This document shows, piece by piece, positions 1 to 6,538 of a stretch of DNA of 6,603 bases (the first letter of the stretch is position 1; the number at the start of each line of letters is the position of its first letter). The notes under the pieces were generated by a model, which was not told the DNA's origin, did not search any database, and saw only the letters and a program-made list of their open reading frames with translations. The translations under genes were made by a program, and so were the position numbers. Origin of the DNA: Candidatus Moraniibacteriota bacterium (lineage in GTDB: Bacteria > Patescibacteriota > Minisyncoccia > Moranbacterales > GCA-2747515); NCBI GenBank assembly GCA_027039165.1, contig JALWEZ010000242.1, positions 1 through 6,603 of the forward strand, read 5' to 3'.

Positions 1-518
1 GTATATAAATTATACTTTGCAGGAAACAAATATCCCTCAAGCGAGTTAACGTTTTGCAAAAATGAAAACCTAGTTCGAAGTTCAGCGGAAGGATTTTTTG
101 CTAATTTCAAAAAATCATCATATGGCAAATTATTCTTTTTTAGAATCTCTGCCATCTGTTTTATGGTTAAACCCTCTCTAAAAAGCACATCTACAGTCTT
201 TTTTCTTTGTATTTTTGCATTACCGCTAATAAATATACTAGAAATTTCAGCCAAACTAGAATGAGGTGGTATAGAATATCCACCACTAATCATTTTTCCT
301 CTAATTTCTTTTTTCCAAGCGTAATAATAAAACAAAAAATTATAACTAATAATTCCCTTTTTACTTAAATTGTTACCAATAACTAGTAAGTTATCTCCAG
401 TATTTATCGAAAAATCAATCTCAGACTCATTTTGAGATTTGTAAGAACGTACATAATAATCAAAAAACCCTCCGATAATTACAAGGACAACTAATAAAAT
501 TAATATTTTTTTAATCAT
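1..518 (-). CDS. mltG: Endolytic murein transglycosylase MltG, N-terminal part (runs off left edge)
   Basis: MltG (YceG family) is an inner-membrane enzyme that cleaves nascent peptidoglycan glycan strands and so sets their length. I translated 172 codons from the ATG at 518; the frame stays open to base 3 and continues beyond the window. Residues 1-20 (MIKKILILLVVLVIIGGFFD) form a short charged start and a hydrophobic helix, a signal anchor. A region of about 30-100 fits the LysM-like segment of the family. Residues 114-126 (REGLTIKQMAEIL) match the family 'EGlt..qia..L' element, and 159-169 (SLEGYLFPAKY) match the hallmark 'LEGYLFPDTY' motif. The catalytic Glu of the family lies further on, outside the window, so activity cannot be judged. 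It is the last visible gene of the left-hand unit, 58 nt after the PCMT-like gene. No Shine-Dalgarno sequence precedes the start. Identification is confident; completeness is unknown. Confidence 0.9.
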   Translation of the reverse strand, partial: MIKKILILLVVLVIIGGFFDYYVRSYKSQNESEIDFSINTGDNLLVIGNNLSKKGIISYNFLFYYYAWKKEIRGKMISGGYSIPPHSSLAEISSIFISGNAKIQRKKTVDVLFREGLTIKQMAEILKKNNLPYDDFLKLAKNPSAELRTRFSFLQNVNSLEGYLFPAKYNLY

Positions 519-576
519 AACAGCATCTAAACAAACATTTTTTAAATATTTTGCATGAATTAAAATTGGTGATAAA

Positions 577-1164
577 TTATTTTTTCTTAACTTTACTGAA
601 ATCTATTACATTATCATCTACAAATACTACATAAACCCCTCCTTTATTAAGTGATTTACTTATATCACAATTTTCAACCAAAAATTTTTCCAAAACTATA
701 ATTTTATCAAATTTCTTATCTTCCAAAATAGCACAACAAGATTTCATTTTTGTATAATTTACAGTATGAACAGAATAATTATTATTAGATATCAAAAAAC
801 TGAAATCTTTTGATTTTTCTTTTAAAAATTTTTCTATTCTTCTTACTCTAGTAACAGTTAATACAGAACCATTTGGACCAACTATATAGCTAAGTAATGT
901 AGTAACCCAACCATCTATTTCTCCTACAACTAACACATTATCATTTCTTTGTGGTAATATAGATTCAAAAATACGAGCTATGGTGGAAACTGAAGGCGTT
1001 ATAAATCCATGTCCTGTAGGTATACAAATATCCGAATGAGTCATACCTGACATTCTTAATTTGGAAGAAACAAATTCATCACGAGAAATATTTGCAAAAG
1101 CATCTATAATAGAATCTGTTTTTAATACGCCACCATAAATTAAATCGCTAATAGCTTTATTCAT
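577..1164 (-). CDS. PCMT-like (protein-L-isoaspartate O-methyltransferase family) protein, possibly inactive
   Basis: This 195-aa protein has the layout of the PCMT family, which uses S-adenosylmethionine to methylate isoaspartyl residues in damaged proteins. The N-terminal 'I.DAF..I.RDEFV' (residues 19-32) matches the family 'v..Am..vpRe.Fvp'. FITPSVSTIARIFE (54-67) sits where PCMTs have 'tisqP..va.M'. A Rossmann-like core follows: VLVVGEIDG (77-85), VLTVTRVRRIEKF (101-113), FDKIIVL (152-158) and LNKGGVYVVFV (172-182). The SAM-binding motif I is eroded: PCMTs usually have VLEIGtGsGY, and the acidic residue after strand 2 is missing here (VTRVRR). The length is slightly below the usual ~210 aa. 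The start codon is 2 nt past the stop of the YjbQ gene, so translation is probably coupled; a weak AAGTGG lies upstream. The fold assignment is good; enzymatic activity is doubtful, and it may be a divergent methyltransferase or a non-catalytic relative. Confidence 0.72.
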   Translation of the reverse strand: MNKAISDLIYGGVLKTDSIIDAFANISRDEFVSSKLRMSGMTHSDICIPTGHGFITPSVSTIARIFESILPQRNDNVLVVGEIDGWVTTLLSYIVGPNGSVLTVTRVRRIEKFLKEKSKDFSFLISNNNYSVHTVNYTKMKSCCAILEDKKFDKIIVLEKFLVENCDISKSLNKGGVYVVFVDDNVIDFSKVKKK

Positions 1165-1166
1165 TT

Positions 1167-1607
1167 TTATTTACCACTTAATTGAATTATAAGTTCACGA
1201 GAACGTGCTCCATCAAATTCCACAGCAAAAACAGTTTGTAATTCAGATAGTAAAAGCTTTCCACCCGAAAAAGGTATTAATTCACTCGTTCCCAAAATCA
1301 ATGCCTTGCAGTGAGAATGACCATTACTTCTACCATCAGCATCCGCATCACGCCTAAGTTCAAATAAATCATGTGAATATTGATCATCAACAGGAACTAA
1401 TCTATATAGCATCCGCATAAAATCTTGTAATAACATAGACTCTTTATGATTTATAGCTATACTCATAGTAGTATGAGGAGAAAAAACAAGCACAGAACCA
1501 TTTTTGAAGCCACTTTCTTCGAGAGTGTCTTCTATTTGTTGTGTTATATCTATAAATTCTATTTGAGTAGTTGACTCTACTGTAATTTTTTTTACAAAAT
1601 GTGACAT
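1167..1607 (-). CDS. YjbQ/UPF0047 family protein
   Basis: This is a complete 146-aa member of the UPF0047/YjbQ family (usual length about 130-145). Family members are small trimeric proteins; some show weak thiamine-phosphate-synthase-like activity, and the physiological role is unsettled. The diagnostic blocks are all present: SPHTTMSIAINHKE (43-56, family 'HTTaai.iNE'), LVPVDDQYSHD (70-80), NGHSHCKALILGTS (95-108, family 'NaHaHl.a.llG.s') and VEFDGARSRELIIQLSG (129-145, family 'E.DGpR.R'). The conserved histidines H45, H79, H97 and H99 are candidate metal or phosphate ligands. There is no signal peptide, so it is cytoplasmic. It follows the Cys-tailed gene by 36 nt and precedes the PCMT-like gene by 2 nt, in one probable transcript. 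No Shine-Dalgarno sequence is visible: the ATG is preceded only by AT-rich sequence. Family identification is firm; substrate is unknown. Confidence 0.93.
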   Translation of the reverse strand: MSHFVKKITVESTTQIEFIDITQQIEDTLEESGFKNGSVLVFSPHTTMSIAINHKESMLLQDFMRMLYRLVPVDDQYSHDLFELRRDADADGRSNGHSHCKALILGTSELIPFSGGKLLLSELQTVFAVEFDGARSRELIIQLSGK

Positions 1608-1643
1608 ATTTTATATTGATATTTTGTTAAATAATTTGTATTT

Positions 1644-1877
1644 TTAATTACAAGAACAAGAACAATGACCTCCACAATCACTATTGTCTTCACTTTCTTT
1701 CTCAGAATTAAATTTAGTTTTCAAAGACTCAGAAATGTCATCAATTTTTCGATCTCCTAAATCTTTTGCTTTTTCTTTTAAGCTATCTGGAACTACCTTT
1801 ATTGATTCCGCGGTAGAATCTATAGCTGTATCCTTGGTATCTTTCGCTTTTTGTGTTAAATCATCTATTAAATCCAT
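1644..1877 (-). CDS. Small charged helical protein with Cys-rich C-terminal tail (unknown function)
   Basis: I do not recognise this 77-aa protein. Residues 1-60 are rich in Lys, Asp, Glu and Ser, with regularly spaced hydrophobic residues and repeated K-D/E-K patterns (QKAKDTKDTAIDSTAES and SLKEKAKDLGDRKIDD). This suggests amphipathic helices loosely like LEA or phasin-type proteins. After an acidic stretch (59-67) it ends in DCGGHCSCSCN, with C68, H71, C72, C74 and C76 within nine residues, a possible metal-binding or redox tail. There is no signal peptide or membrane segment, so it is probably cytoplasmic. That it is a gene is supported by its own good promoter, its position between a terminator and a downstream gene on the same strand, and the biased composition. 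An overlapping open frame on the other strand (1684-1890) lacks such support. The ATG at 1877 lies about 20 nt after the predicted transcript start, without a Shine-Dalgarno sequence. Confidence 0.75.
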   Translation of the reverse strand: MDLIDDLTQKAKDTKDTAIDSTAESIKVVPDSLKEKAKDLGDRKIDDISESLKTKFNSEKESEDNSDCGGHCSCSCN

Positions 1878-1893
1878 ATTGTTTCACTAACTA

Positions 1894-1933
1894 ATTATAA
1901 TGTTATTATATCACGTAATCGATAATATTTAAA
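1894..1933 (-). promoter_or_regulatory. Sigma-70-like promoter of the left-hand operon
   Basis: On the minus strand there is TTTAAA (1928-1933, four of six matches to TTGACA), a 17-nt spacer and a perfect TATAAT (1905-1910), giving a 5' leader of about 20 nt before the ATG at 1877. A second TATAAT (1894-1899) lies 11 nt closer to the gene, with a poorer -35. The promoter starts right after the terminator of the preceding gene, so it probably serves the Cys-tailed gene and the YjbQ, PCMT-like and mltG genes behind it. Confidence 0.6.
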
Positions 1934-1941
1934 CTTTTTTT

Positions 1942-1968
1942 AAAAAACTGTCCTAAAAAATAGAACAG
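1942..1968 (-). terminator. Intrinsic terminator of the thiol-protein gene
   Basis: Read as minus-strand RNA, this is CUGUUCUA, a loop of five U, UAGGACAG, then six U (bases 1942-1947). The stem has eight pairs, one of them a G-U wobble. It starts 29 nt after the stop codon of the 335-aa gene. On the plus strand the wobble becomes a C-A mismatch, which supports minus-strand use. It separates this gene from the operon to the left. Confidence 0.82.
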
Positions 1969-1996
1969 CTCTTTGAAAAGATTTTAAAAGTTTAAA

Positions 1997-3004
1997 TTAT
2001 GATCCACAAGAAGCGTTGCTAGTTTGAGTATTTTGTGATTCATTGTATCCAAAACCAGGAGCTGGAGTTTTACTTGAAATATCCTCTTTGCATTCTTCTG
2101 GTGGATTGTTAAATCTAGCACATATTGCTTTTAGTATGCTATTTGAATCTCTAGAAACCTCAACTTTTTTTCCATTTATAACTAGTGTCGGTGAGCCAGC
2201 TACTTCATATTTTTCATTTAAATCATTATTGATATCATATTTTGGATATGTACCTTTTTTGTTATTTAGGTTTTTTGTTATCTTAAATTCATTATCTGCT
2301 TTTTTTACACAGCTATCAATTTTTGAAACATCTATATTATTTTCTTTCATACATTTTTTAGAAATTTCTCTCCTATCACCATCTTTTCCTACCAAAGCCT
2401 TATCTTTATCATCCAAGAAACATTTCAAATAAGAATTTTGCTTATCTTTATATTCTTTTCCTATACAATATTCTCTAGTATTTTCTTCTACTTCTTTTTT
2501 TCCATGCATTGCATAATTTACAAAGTCTAAATCATAATCAATTTTGTCCCCTAATTTATCCAACACTGGTAAAATTCCTTTTTCCATCATTGTTCCAAAT
2601 GGACAATAACTCATCACAAACAACTCAACTTTTGGCTTATCACTTTTTACAGGTTTTTGGTTTTCCTCTGCTTTTTTCTTATCTTCTTTTATTTTCTCGA
2701 TACTTAGCACATTATCACTTTGTGCGATTTGTTTACCATCTTCAGTGATAAGGAATGAAACTTTTTGTTTATTAATAGTAGCATCTACTTTATAAAAAAC
2801 ACCTTCTTTTTCTATACCATTAATCTCAATTTTTGTTTGATCATTTTCAACAATTTCTTTTACTAAATTTTTTGCTTCTTTTTCAGAAATAATTACACTT
2901 GACTGCTTAGTATTTACCTTGTTATTAAATAAATAAAAACCAAACCCTACTACAATCACAGTTATAATCAGCAAAAAAATGTTATACATTTTTCCATTAT
3001 CCAT
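1997..3004 (-). CDS. Membrane-anchored GILT/DsbA-like thioredoxin-fold protein
   Basis: This 335-aa protein probably handles thiols or disulfides outside the membrane. Residues 7-26 are an uncleaved N-terminal hydrophobic anchor. Residues about 38-95 (from SEKEAKNLVKEIVE to LITEDGKQIAQ) look PepSY-like, a tentative call. A Lys/Glu-rich linker (103-124) leads to a thioredoxin-fold domain (126-300). This begins with VELFVMSYCPFGTMMEKG, whose active-site Cys is C134, and contains a cis-Pro-type loop GSPT (270-273). Residues 165-180 (AMHGKKEVEENTREYC) align with the GILT signature CQHGx2ECx2Nx4C, keeping HG, E171, N175 and C180. Other cysteines are C195, C218, C232, C295, C305 and C333. The motif is CPFG rather than CxxC. 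The tail (from ~310) is Ser/Asn/Gln-rich and low-complexity, ending ASCGS. The gene stands alone, with its own promoter and terminator. The fold assignment is good; whether it acts as oxidase, reductase or isomerase is unknown. Confidence 0.85.
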   Translation of the reverse strand: MDNGKMYNIFLLIITVIVVGFGFYLFNNKVNTKQSSVIISEKEAKNLVKEIVENDQTKIEINGIEKEGVFYKVDATINKQKVSFLITEDGKQIAQSDNVLSIEKIKEDKKKAEENQKPVKSDKPKVELFVMSYCPFGTMMEKGILPVLDKLGDKIDYDLDFVNYAMHGKKEVEENTREYCIGKEYKDKQNSYLKCFLDDKDKALVGKDGDRREISKKCMKENNIDVSKIDSCVKKADNEFKITKNLNNKKGTYPKYDINNDLNEKYEVAGSPTLVINGKKVEVSRDSNSILKAICARFNNPPEECKEDISSKTPAPGFGYNESQNTQTSNASCGS

Positions 3005-3033
3005 ACTCTAAAAATTAATTATTTACATATTAA

Positions 3034-3062
3034 ATTATACACCATTTAGTTTTCTGTGTAAA
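3034..3062 (-). promoter_or_regulatory. Sigma-70-like promoter of the thiol-protein gene
   Basis: On the minus strand there is TTTACA (3057-3062, five of six matches to TTGACA), a 17-nt spacer and a perfect TATAAT (3034-3039), placing the transcript start about 23 nt before the ATG at 3004. The -35 begins 2 nt after the hisS stop codon. A short inverted repeat, TACAC (3038-3042) and GTGTA (3056-3060), overlaps both elements; it could be an operator but may be chance. No hisS terminator is visible, so hisS read-through may also reach this gene. Confidence 0.7.
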
Positions 3063-3064
3063 AT

Positions 3065-4540
3065 TTATTTTTTTCCTATGCTAAAGAAATGAGAATCTTT
3101 GTTTTTAGTAGACTCATCATCTATTTTTTTATTAATTGAACCCAGAATCTCATTTTTTTTATCTTCAGTATCTTTTAACTCATCTAAACCTAGACTTTTG
3201 TTAACTCTAACATTCACAGAATCATCATTTTTTATTCCATTTTCTATTTTTTTAACATTAATGTTTTCAGTGTTTTTGTTTGGTTTAAAAGTTCTAAATT
3301 CACATATCTTATAATTTCCATTTTCTTTTTCTTTTTGTCCAACTATTATAATATGAGAAAAATTAGCTTTTTTGGCATACTCGATAGCTTTTGTAATGTT
3401 TTGTTTATTGTATCCACAAACAACTGATTTTCCTTCTTTTCGCAAGTTATGAGCCAAAGAATTAACATAATCATTTACATCGTCATCTATCATTGGTATA
3501 TAATAAATATCATCCTTTTTTTCTTCCAAAATTCTCTCAATCATACCGTGACTTTCCAAAAATAATCTCATAGGCTCATCCCCTGGAGCAAAACCAATTG
3601 AAGGAAAATTTTCTTTCCCAAAAATTGAGGCTAATCCATTATATCTTCCACCACCAAATAATGCTCTATTGTTTTCTGGATGTTTATCAAATACCTCAAA
3701 TATAATTCCATCATAATAATCAAATCCTCTTATTATATCTGGTTTAAATTTTATATATTCTCCATAACCTCTACTTCTAAGAGTTTCTAAGACATCTTTT
3801 ATTTCCAAGAAAGATTCGTTTTCAGAAATCACTGGAAATGTATTTTCAAGCTCTTCACAAGATTTTGCCCCCATGAATTTGTTTAGTAATTCATATGATT
3901 CCCTATTAATTCCAATTTCTCCTAGCATCTCAATTATTTTTTCCGCATCTAACTTGTGCCATTTATCCAAAATTCTAGAAACTTCAGCACTTTTTTCATT
4001 TGCTTCAATTTCACTTAATACTACGTCAATTACACCTCTATGATTTATATGAAGTTCAAAAGAATTCTTAGGTACATCAAAAGCGAGCATTATTTCTATA
4101 CTCATCTCAAGAATTTCCAAATCAGTTTCTTTATTTGAAAGACCAAACATATCAACATTTAACTGCCAAAATTCTCTATTTCTTCCTCGTTGAGGTCGCT
4201 CATTTCGCATAAAGTTTGCAATAGAGAAGAGTCTGATAGGTTTTTGCTCACTAGTATAAACTTTACTAACCATCCTAGTAACGCTTGGCGTCATCTCAGG
4301 CCTTATACAAAGCTCTCTTCCGCCTCTATCCAAAAAAGTAACGAGCTCTGCTCCTCCTACATCTTCACCAGATTTTGCCCTATAGAGATCTGCACTCTCT
4401 ACTACAGGAGTGAGATATTCTTTATAACCATAACTCAAACACACCTTTCTCCACTTATCAAAAATATAGGATCTAATTTTAAACTCTTCTGGCATCCAAT
4501 CAAGAGTCCCTTTTGGTGGATTTTGTGATAATAATGACAT
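3065..4540 (-). CDS. hisS: Histidyl-tRNA synthetase with altered motif 3 and C-terminal extension
   Basis: This class II synthetase charges tRNA-His with histidine using ATP in the cytoplasm. The length is 491 aa, against about 420-430 for typical HisRS. The N-terminal PPKGTLDWMPEEF (8-20) is the standard start. Motif 2 is at 109-133 (NFMRNERPQRGRNREFWQ, then LNVDMFG), with the ATP-contacting Arg at 112. The histidine-binding motif RGFDYYDG (271-278) keeps R271, and GGGRYNGL (296-303) is also conserved. Motif 3 reads GFAPGDEPMRL (316-326), where most HisRS have GxxxGxERL, so the usual motif-3 Arg is not in place. The anticodon-binding domain runs from about 344 to 438. Residues about 440-491 are a Lys/Asp/Asn/Glu-rich tail. 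The start is 17 nt past the alaS stop, so the two are probably co-transcribed. No Shine-Dalgarno sequence is present. Identification is firm. Confidence 0.96.
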   Translation of the reverse strand: MSLLSQNPPKGTLDWMPEEFKIRSYIFDKWRKVCLSYGYKEYLTPVVESADLYRAKSGEDVGGAELVTFLDRGGRELCIRPEMTPSVTRMVSKVYTSEQKPIRLFSIANFMRNERPQRGRNREFWQLNVDMFGLSNKETDLEILEMSIEIMLAFDVPKNSFELHINHRGVIDVVLSEIEANEKSAEVSRILDKWHKLDAEKIIEMLGEIGINRESYELLNKFMGAKSCEELENTFPVISENESFLEIKDVLETLRSRGYGEYIKFKPDIIRGFDYYDGIIFEVFDKHPENNRALFGGGRYNGLASIFGKENFPSIGFAPGDEPMRLFLESHGMIERILEEKKDDIYYIPMIDDDVNDYVNSLAHNLRKEGKSVVCGYNKQNITKAIEYAKKANFSHIIIVGQKEKENGNYKICEFRTFKPNKNTENINVKKIENGIKNDDSVNVRVNKSLGLDELKDTEDKKNEILGSINKKIDDESTKNKDSHFFSIGKK

Positions 4541-4557
4541 ATATTAAAATTATATTA

Positions 4558-6429
4558 TTAATTTAAAACTGCTTTTATTCTTCTAACTCCAGAAGAAGAT
4601 GATTTTTCTTTCAAAATTTTAAATTTTTTATCTTTGATAACACTTAAATCATCCAAATGAGGTCCTCCACATAATTCTTGAGAGTACACATTTCCTTTTT
4701 TATCTTCTACAGTATAAACATTCACAGTATCTGGATACTTTTCCCAGAAACTTCCCTCAACACCACTTTTTTTCGCTTCTTCTTTTGACATCTTATTCAA
4801 GCAGACTTTAGCGCTATTTTTTATAGCGTCATTTACATATTCCTCTACTCTATCTAATACATCACGCTCAACTTTTTTACTATAAGTAAAATCAAACCTA
4901 GTTCTTTGAGCTGTTATGTTTGATCCTACTTGATGCACCTCATCTCCTAATTCTTTTCTAAGTCCTGCAAGCATAAGGTGAGTACACGTATGAAGCGCTG
5001 TAGTTTGCTCACTACTATCAGCGAGCCCTCCTTTAAATTTCCCAGCTGAAGCAGTTCTGGAGAGCTCTCTATGTTTTTCAAACTCAATGTTATACATTTT
5101 TTCATCAACCTTTAATCCTTTATCCTTTACTACTTCAAGTGTCATTTCTATAGGAAATCCATAAGTTGTAAAAAGTATAAACGCATCTTTTCCAGAAATT
5201 TCTCCATCTTCTTTGAGCATTTTTTCTAATTTTTTAAGCCCGTGTTCTAGTGTTTTTTGAAATTTATCTTCTTCTTCCTTTACTTCACTTATTATTTTTT
5301 CTTCTTTTTCTTTTATGCTTGGATAAGCCTTCTCATAATAATTAATCACAGGAGGAACAAGTTTTGATATATCACCATGTTCAAAACCAATTTGTGTTGC
5401 ATAAAAAATTGCCCTTCTTAGTAATCTTCGCAAAACATATCCTTGCTCTTTATTGGACGGCTCTACTCCATCTGAAATCATGTGAACTGCTCCTCGCATA
5501 TGATCTGCTATAACACGACACTTAAACACTTTTTCTTTACTATCTACTTTACTTATTTTTTCTATATTTTCTATTATATTTTTTAATGCATCCACATTAT
5601 ACATATCAGGATCATCATTTGATGCAGCCGCAAGTCTCTCAAGTCCTCCACCAAAATCAACATTTTTTTGTGGTAGTAACTCAAATAACCCCTTTTCATT
5701 TTTTATGTATTCCATAAAAACACTATTTCCAAGCTCCATAAATCTACCACAATCACAATTTGGATGACAATGCATTCCAAATGAAGTATCGTGCTTTGTG
5801 CCAAAATCATAAAAAATTTCACTATCAGGTCCACCAAGTTCGCCTACTGGCATTTGATCTGGTCTTCCACTTCTTGACCACCAATTTTTTTGAGCACCAT
5901 AATAAAAAATTCGTCCATCATTCATTCCTTTTTTGTATCCTTGTGCCTCAGTGCCAAGTTCTACAATTTTTGCATCAATTCCTTTTTCTTTGAATAATTC
6001 TTTCCAAATTTCAGCAGATTCAAAGTCTTGCGGAATATCATTACTTTTATCTCCTATAAAACACGTTACATAAATTTTTTCTGGATCCAATTTAATCTCA
6101 TCTACTAAAAATTCAAAAATCCAAGTAAGTTGCTCTTTTTTGAAATAATCACCAAAAGACCAATTTCCAAGCATTTCAAAAAAAGTTGTATGCCTATTAT
6201 CTCCTACCTCGTCTATGTCTTCTACACGAATGCATTTTTGACTATTTGCAATTCTTTTTCCTTTTGGATGTTCTTCTCCCAAAAGAAATGGAATTTGCGG
6301 TTGCATACCAGAACCAGTAAAAAGAGTTGTCGAATCATTACTTGGGATTAGTGAATCTGAAGGCACTATTACATGATTATTCTTTTTGCAAAATTCTAAA
6401 TATTTTTTTCTAACTTCTGAAACTTTCAT
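4558..6429 (-). CDS. alaS: Alanyl-tRNA synthetase, short form lacking the C-Ala domain
   Basis: AlaRS attaches alanine to tRNA-Ala and removes mischarged Ser or Gly. At 623 aa it is much shorter than the usual ~875. Residues 1-270 form the class II catalytic core: motif 2 (NSQKCIRVEDIDEVGDNRHT, 62-81, then FFEMLGNWSFGDYFK to 97) and motif 3 (GGGLERLA, 260-267). NWWSRSGRPDQMPVGELGG (182-200) replaces the familiar 'FW.MG.tGPCGPCSEI' region, and HPNCDCGRFMELGN (222-235) has Gly where most enzymes have Trp. A helical tRNA-binding region follows (about 300-455). The editing domain carries H480, H484, C587 and H591 (HTCTH, CGGPH), the usual zinc ligands. The protein ends with SSSGVRRIKAVLN, exactly where the C-Ala/oligomerisation domain would begin. 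Such short AlaRS forms are, to my knowledge, common in Patescibacteria. hisS follows after 17 nt. Identification is firm. Confidence 0.97.
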   Translation of the reverse strand: MKVSEVRKKYLEFCKKNNHVIVPSDSLIPSNDSTTLFTGSGMQPQIPFLLGEEHPKGKRIANSQKCIRVEDIDEVGDNRHTTFFEMLGNWSFGDYFKKEQLTWIFEFLVDEIKLDPEKIYVTCFIGDKSNDIPQDFESAEIWKELFKEKGIDAKIVELGTEAQGYKKGMNDGRIFYYGAQKNWWSRSGRPDQMPVGELGGPDSEIFYDFGTKHDTSFGMHCHPNCDCGRFMELGNSVFMEYIKNEKGLFELLPQKNVDFGGGLERLAAASNDDPDMYNVDALKNIIENIEKISKVDSKEKVFKCRVIADHMRGAVHMISDGVEPSNKEQGYVLRRLLRRAIFYATQIGFEHGDISKLVPPVINYYEKAYPSIKEKEEKIISEVKEEEDKFQKTLEHGLKKLEKMLKEDGEISGKDAFILFTTYGFPIEMTLEVVKDKGLKVDEKMYNIEFEKHRELSRTASAGKFKGGLADSSEQTTALHTCTHLMLAGLRKELGDEVHQVGSNITAQRTRFDFTYSKKVERDVLDRVEEYVNDAIKNSAKVCLNKMSKEEAKKSGVEGSFWEKYPDTVNVYTVEDKKGNVYSQELCGGPHLDDLSVIKDKKFKILKEKSSSSGVRRIKAVLN

Positions 6430-6430
6430 A

Positions 6431-6538
6431 TTACAACTTTTTAGATATATTATTTATTATTTTATCAAATTCTGAATTTAATACCCCTTCTTTCTTCAAT
6501 AAACCTTTCAAAAGAGCTGTACAAAATACTGAAAACAT
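6431..6538 (-). CDS. Possible 35-aa small protein directly upstream of alaS
   Basis: An ATG at 6538 opens a 35-codon frame (MFSVFCTALLKGLLKKEGVL, then NSEFDKIINNISKKL) that ends in TAA one nucleotide before the alaS ATG. The product would be Lys-rich and helical, with a hydrophobic N-terminus (residues 1-14). The frame is open upstream to a TAA at 6581-6583, but no other ATG, GTG or TTG precedes it. The tight spacing would fit translational coupling or a leader peptide for alaS. No Shine-Dalgarno sequence or clear promoter supports it, and an open frame this short arises easily by chance in AT-rich DNA. I do not recognise the family. Confidence 0.3.
   Translation of the reverse strand: MFSVFCTALLKGLLKKEGVLNSEFDKIINNISKKL

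Noticed and set aside
519..576. Gap between the PCMT-like gene and mltG, checked for a terminator or promoter
   Set aside because: It holds only A/T-rich sequence and a short AAATATTT palindrome, with no stem-loop followed by U residues and no convincing -35/-10 pair.
1684..1890. 68-aa plus-strand ORF over the Cys-tailed gene
   Set aside because: It is antisense to a better-supported gene, gives a Ser/Phe-rich product typical of the complement of Lys/Glu-rich codons, and has no promoter or family match.
2043..2748. Plus-strand ORFs (129 and 79 aa) within the thiol-protein gene
   Set aside because: They are antisense shadows of a gene with clear motifs; their Phe/Leu/Ser-rich products reflect complemented Lys/Glu codons.
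3099..4528. Plus-strand ORFs (71 and 112 aa) within hisS
   Set aside because: They are antisense to a firmly identified synthetase and show no recognisable domain.
4549..4554. TATAAT 8 nt before the hisS start, possibly a promoter for a leaderless hisS mRNA
   Set aside because: The -35 at 17-nt spacing is poor (TAAAAG), and the 17-nt alaS-hisS gap is better explained by co-transcription; TATAAT is common by chance in such AT-rich DNA.
5760..6351. Plus-strand ORFs (77 and 73 aa) within alaS
   Set aside because: They are antisense to conserved AlaRS sequence and show no domain or promoter of their own.
6440..6468. TTGATA, 17 nt, TCTAAA before alaS as a promoter
   Set aside because: The -35 is fair but the -10 is weak, and it lies inside the possible small ORF, giving only a 4-nt leader; not strong enough to annotate.
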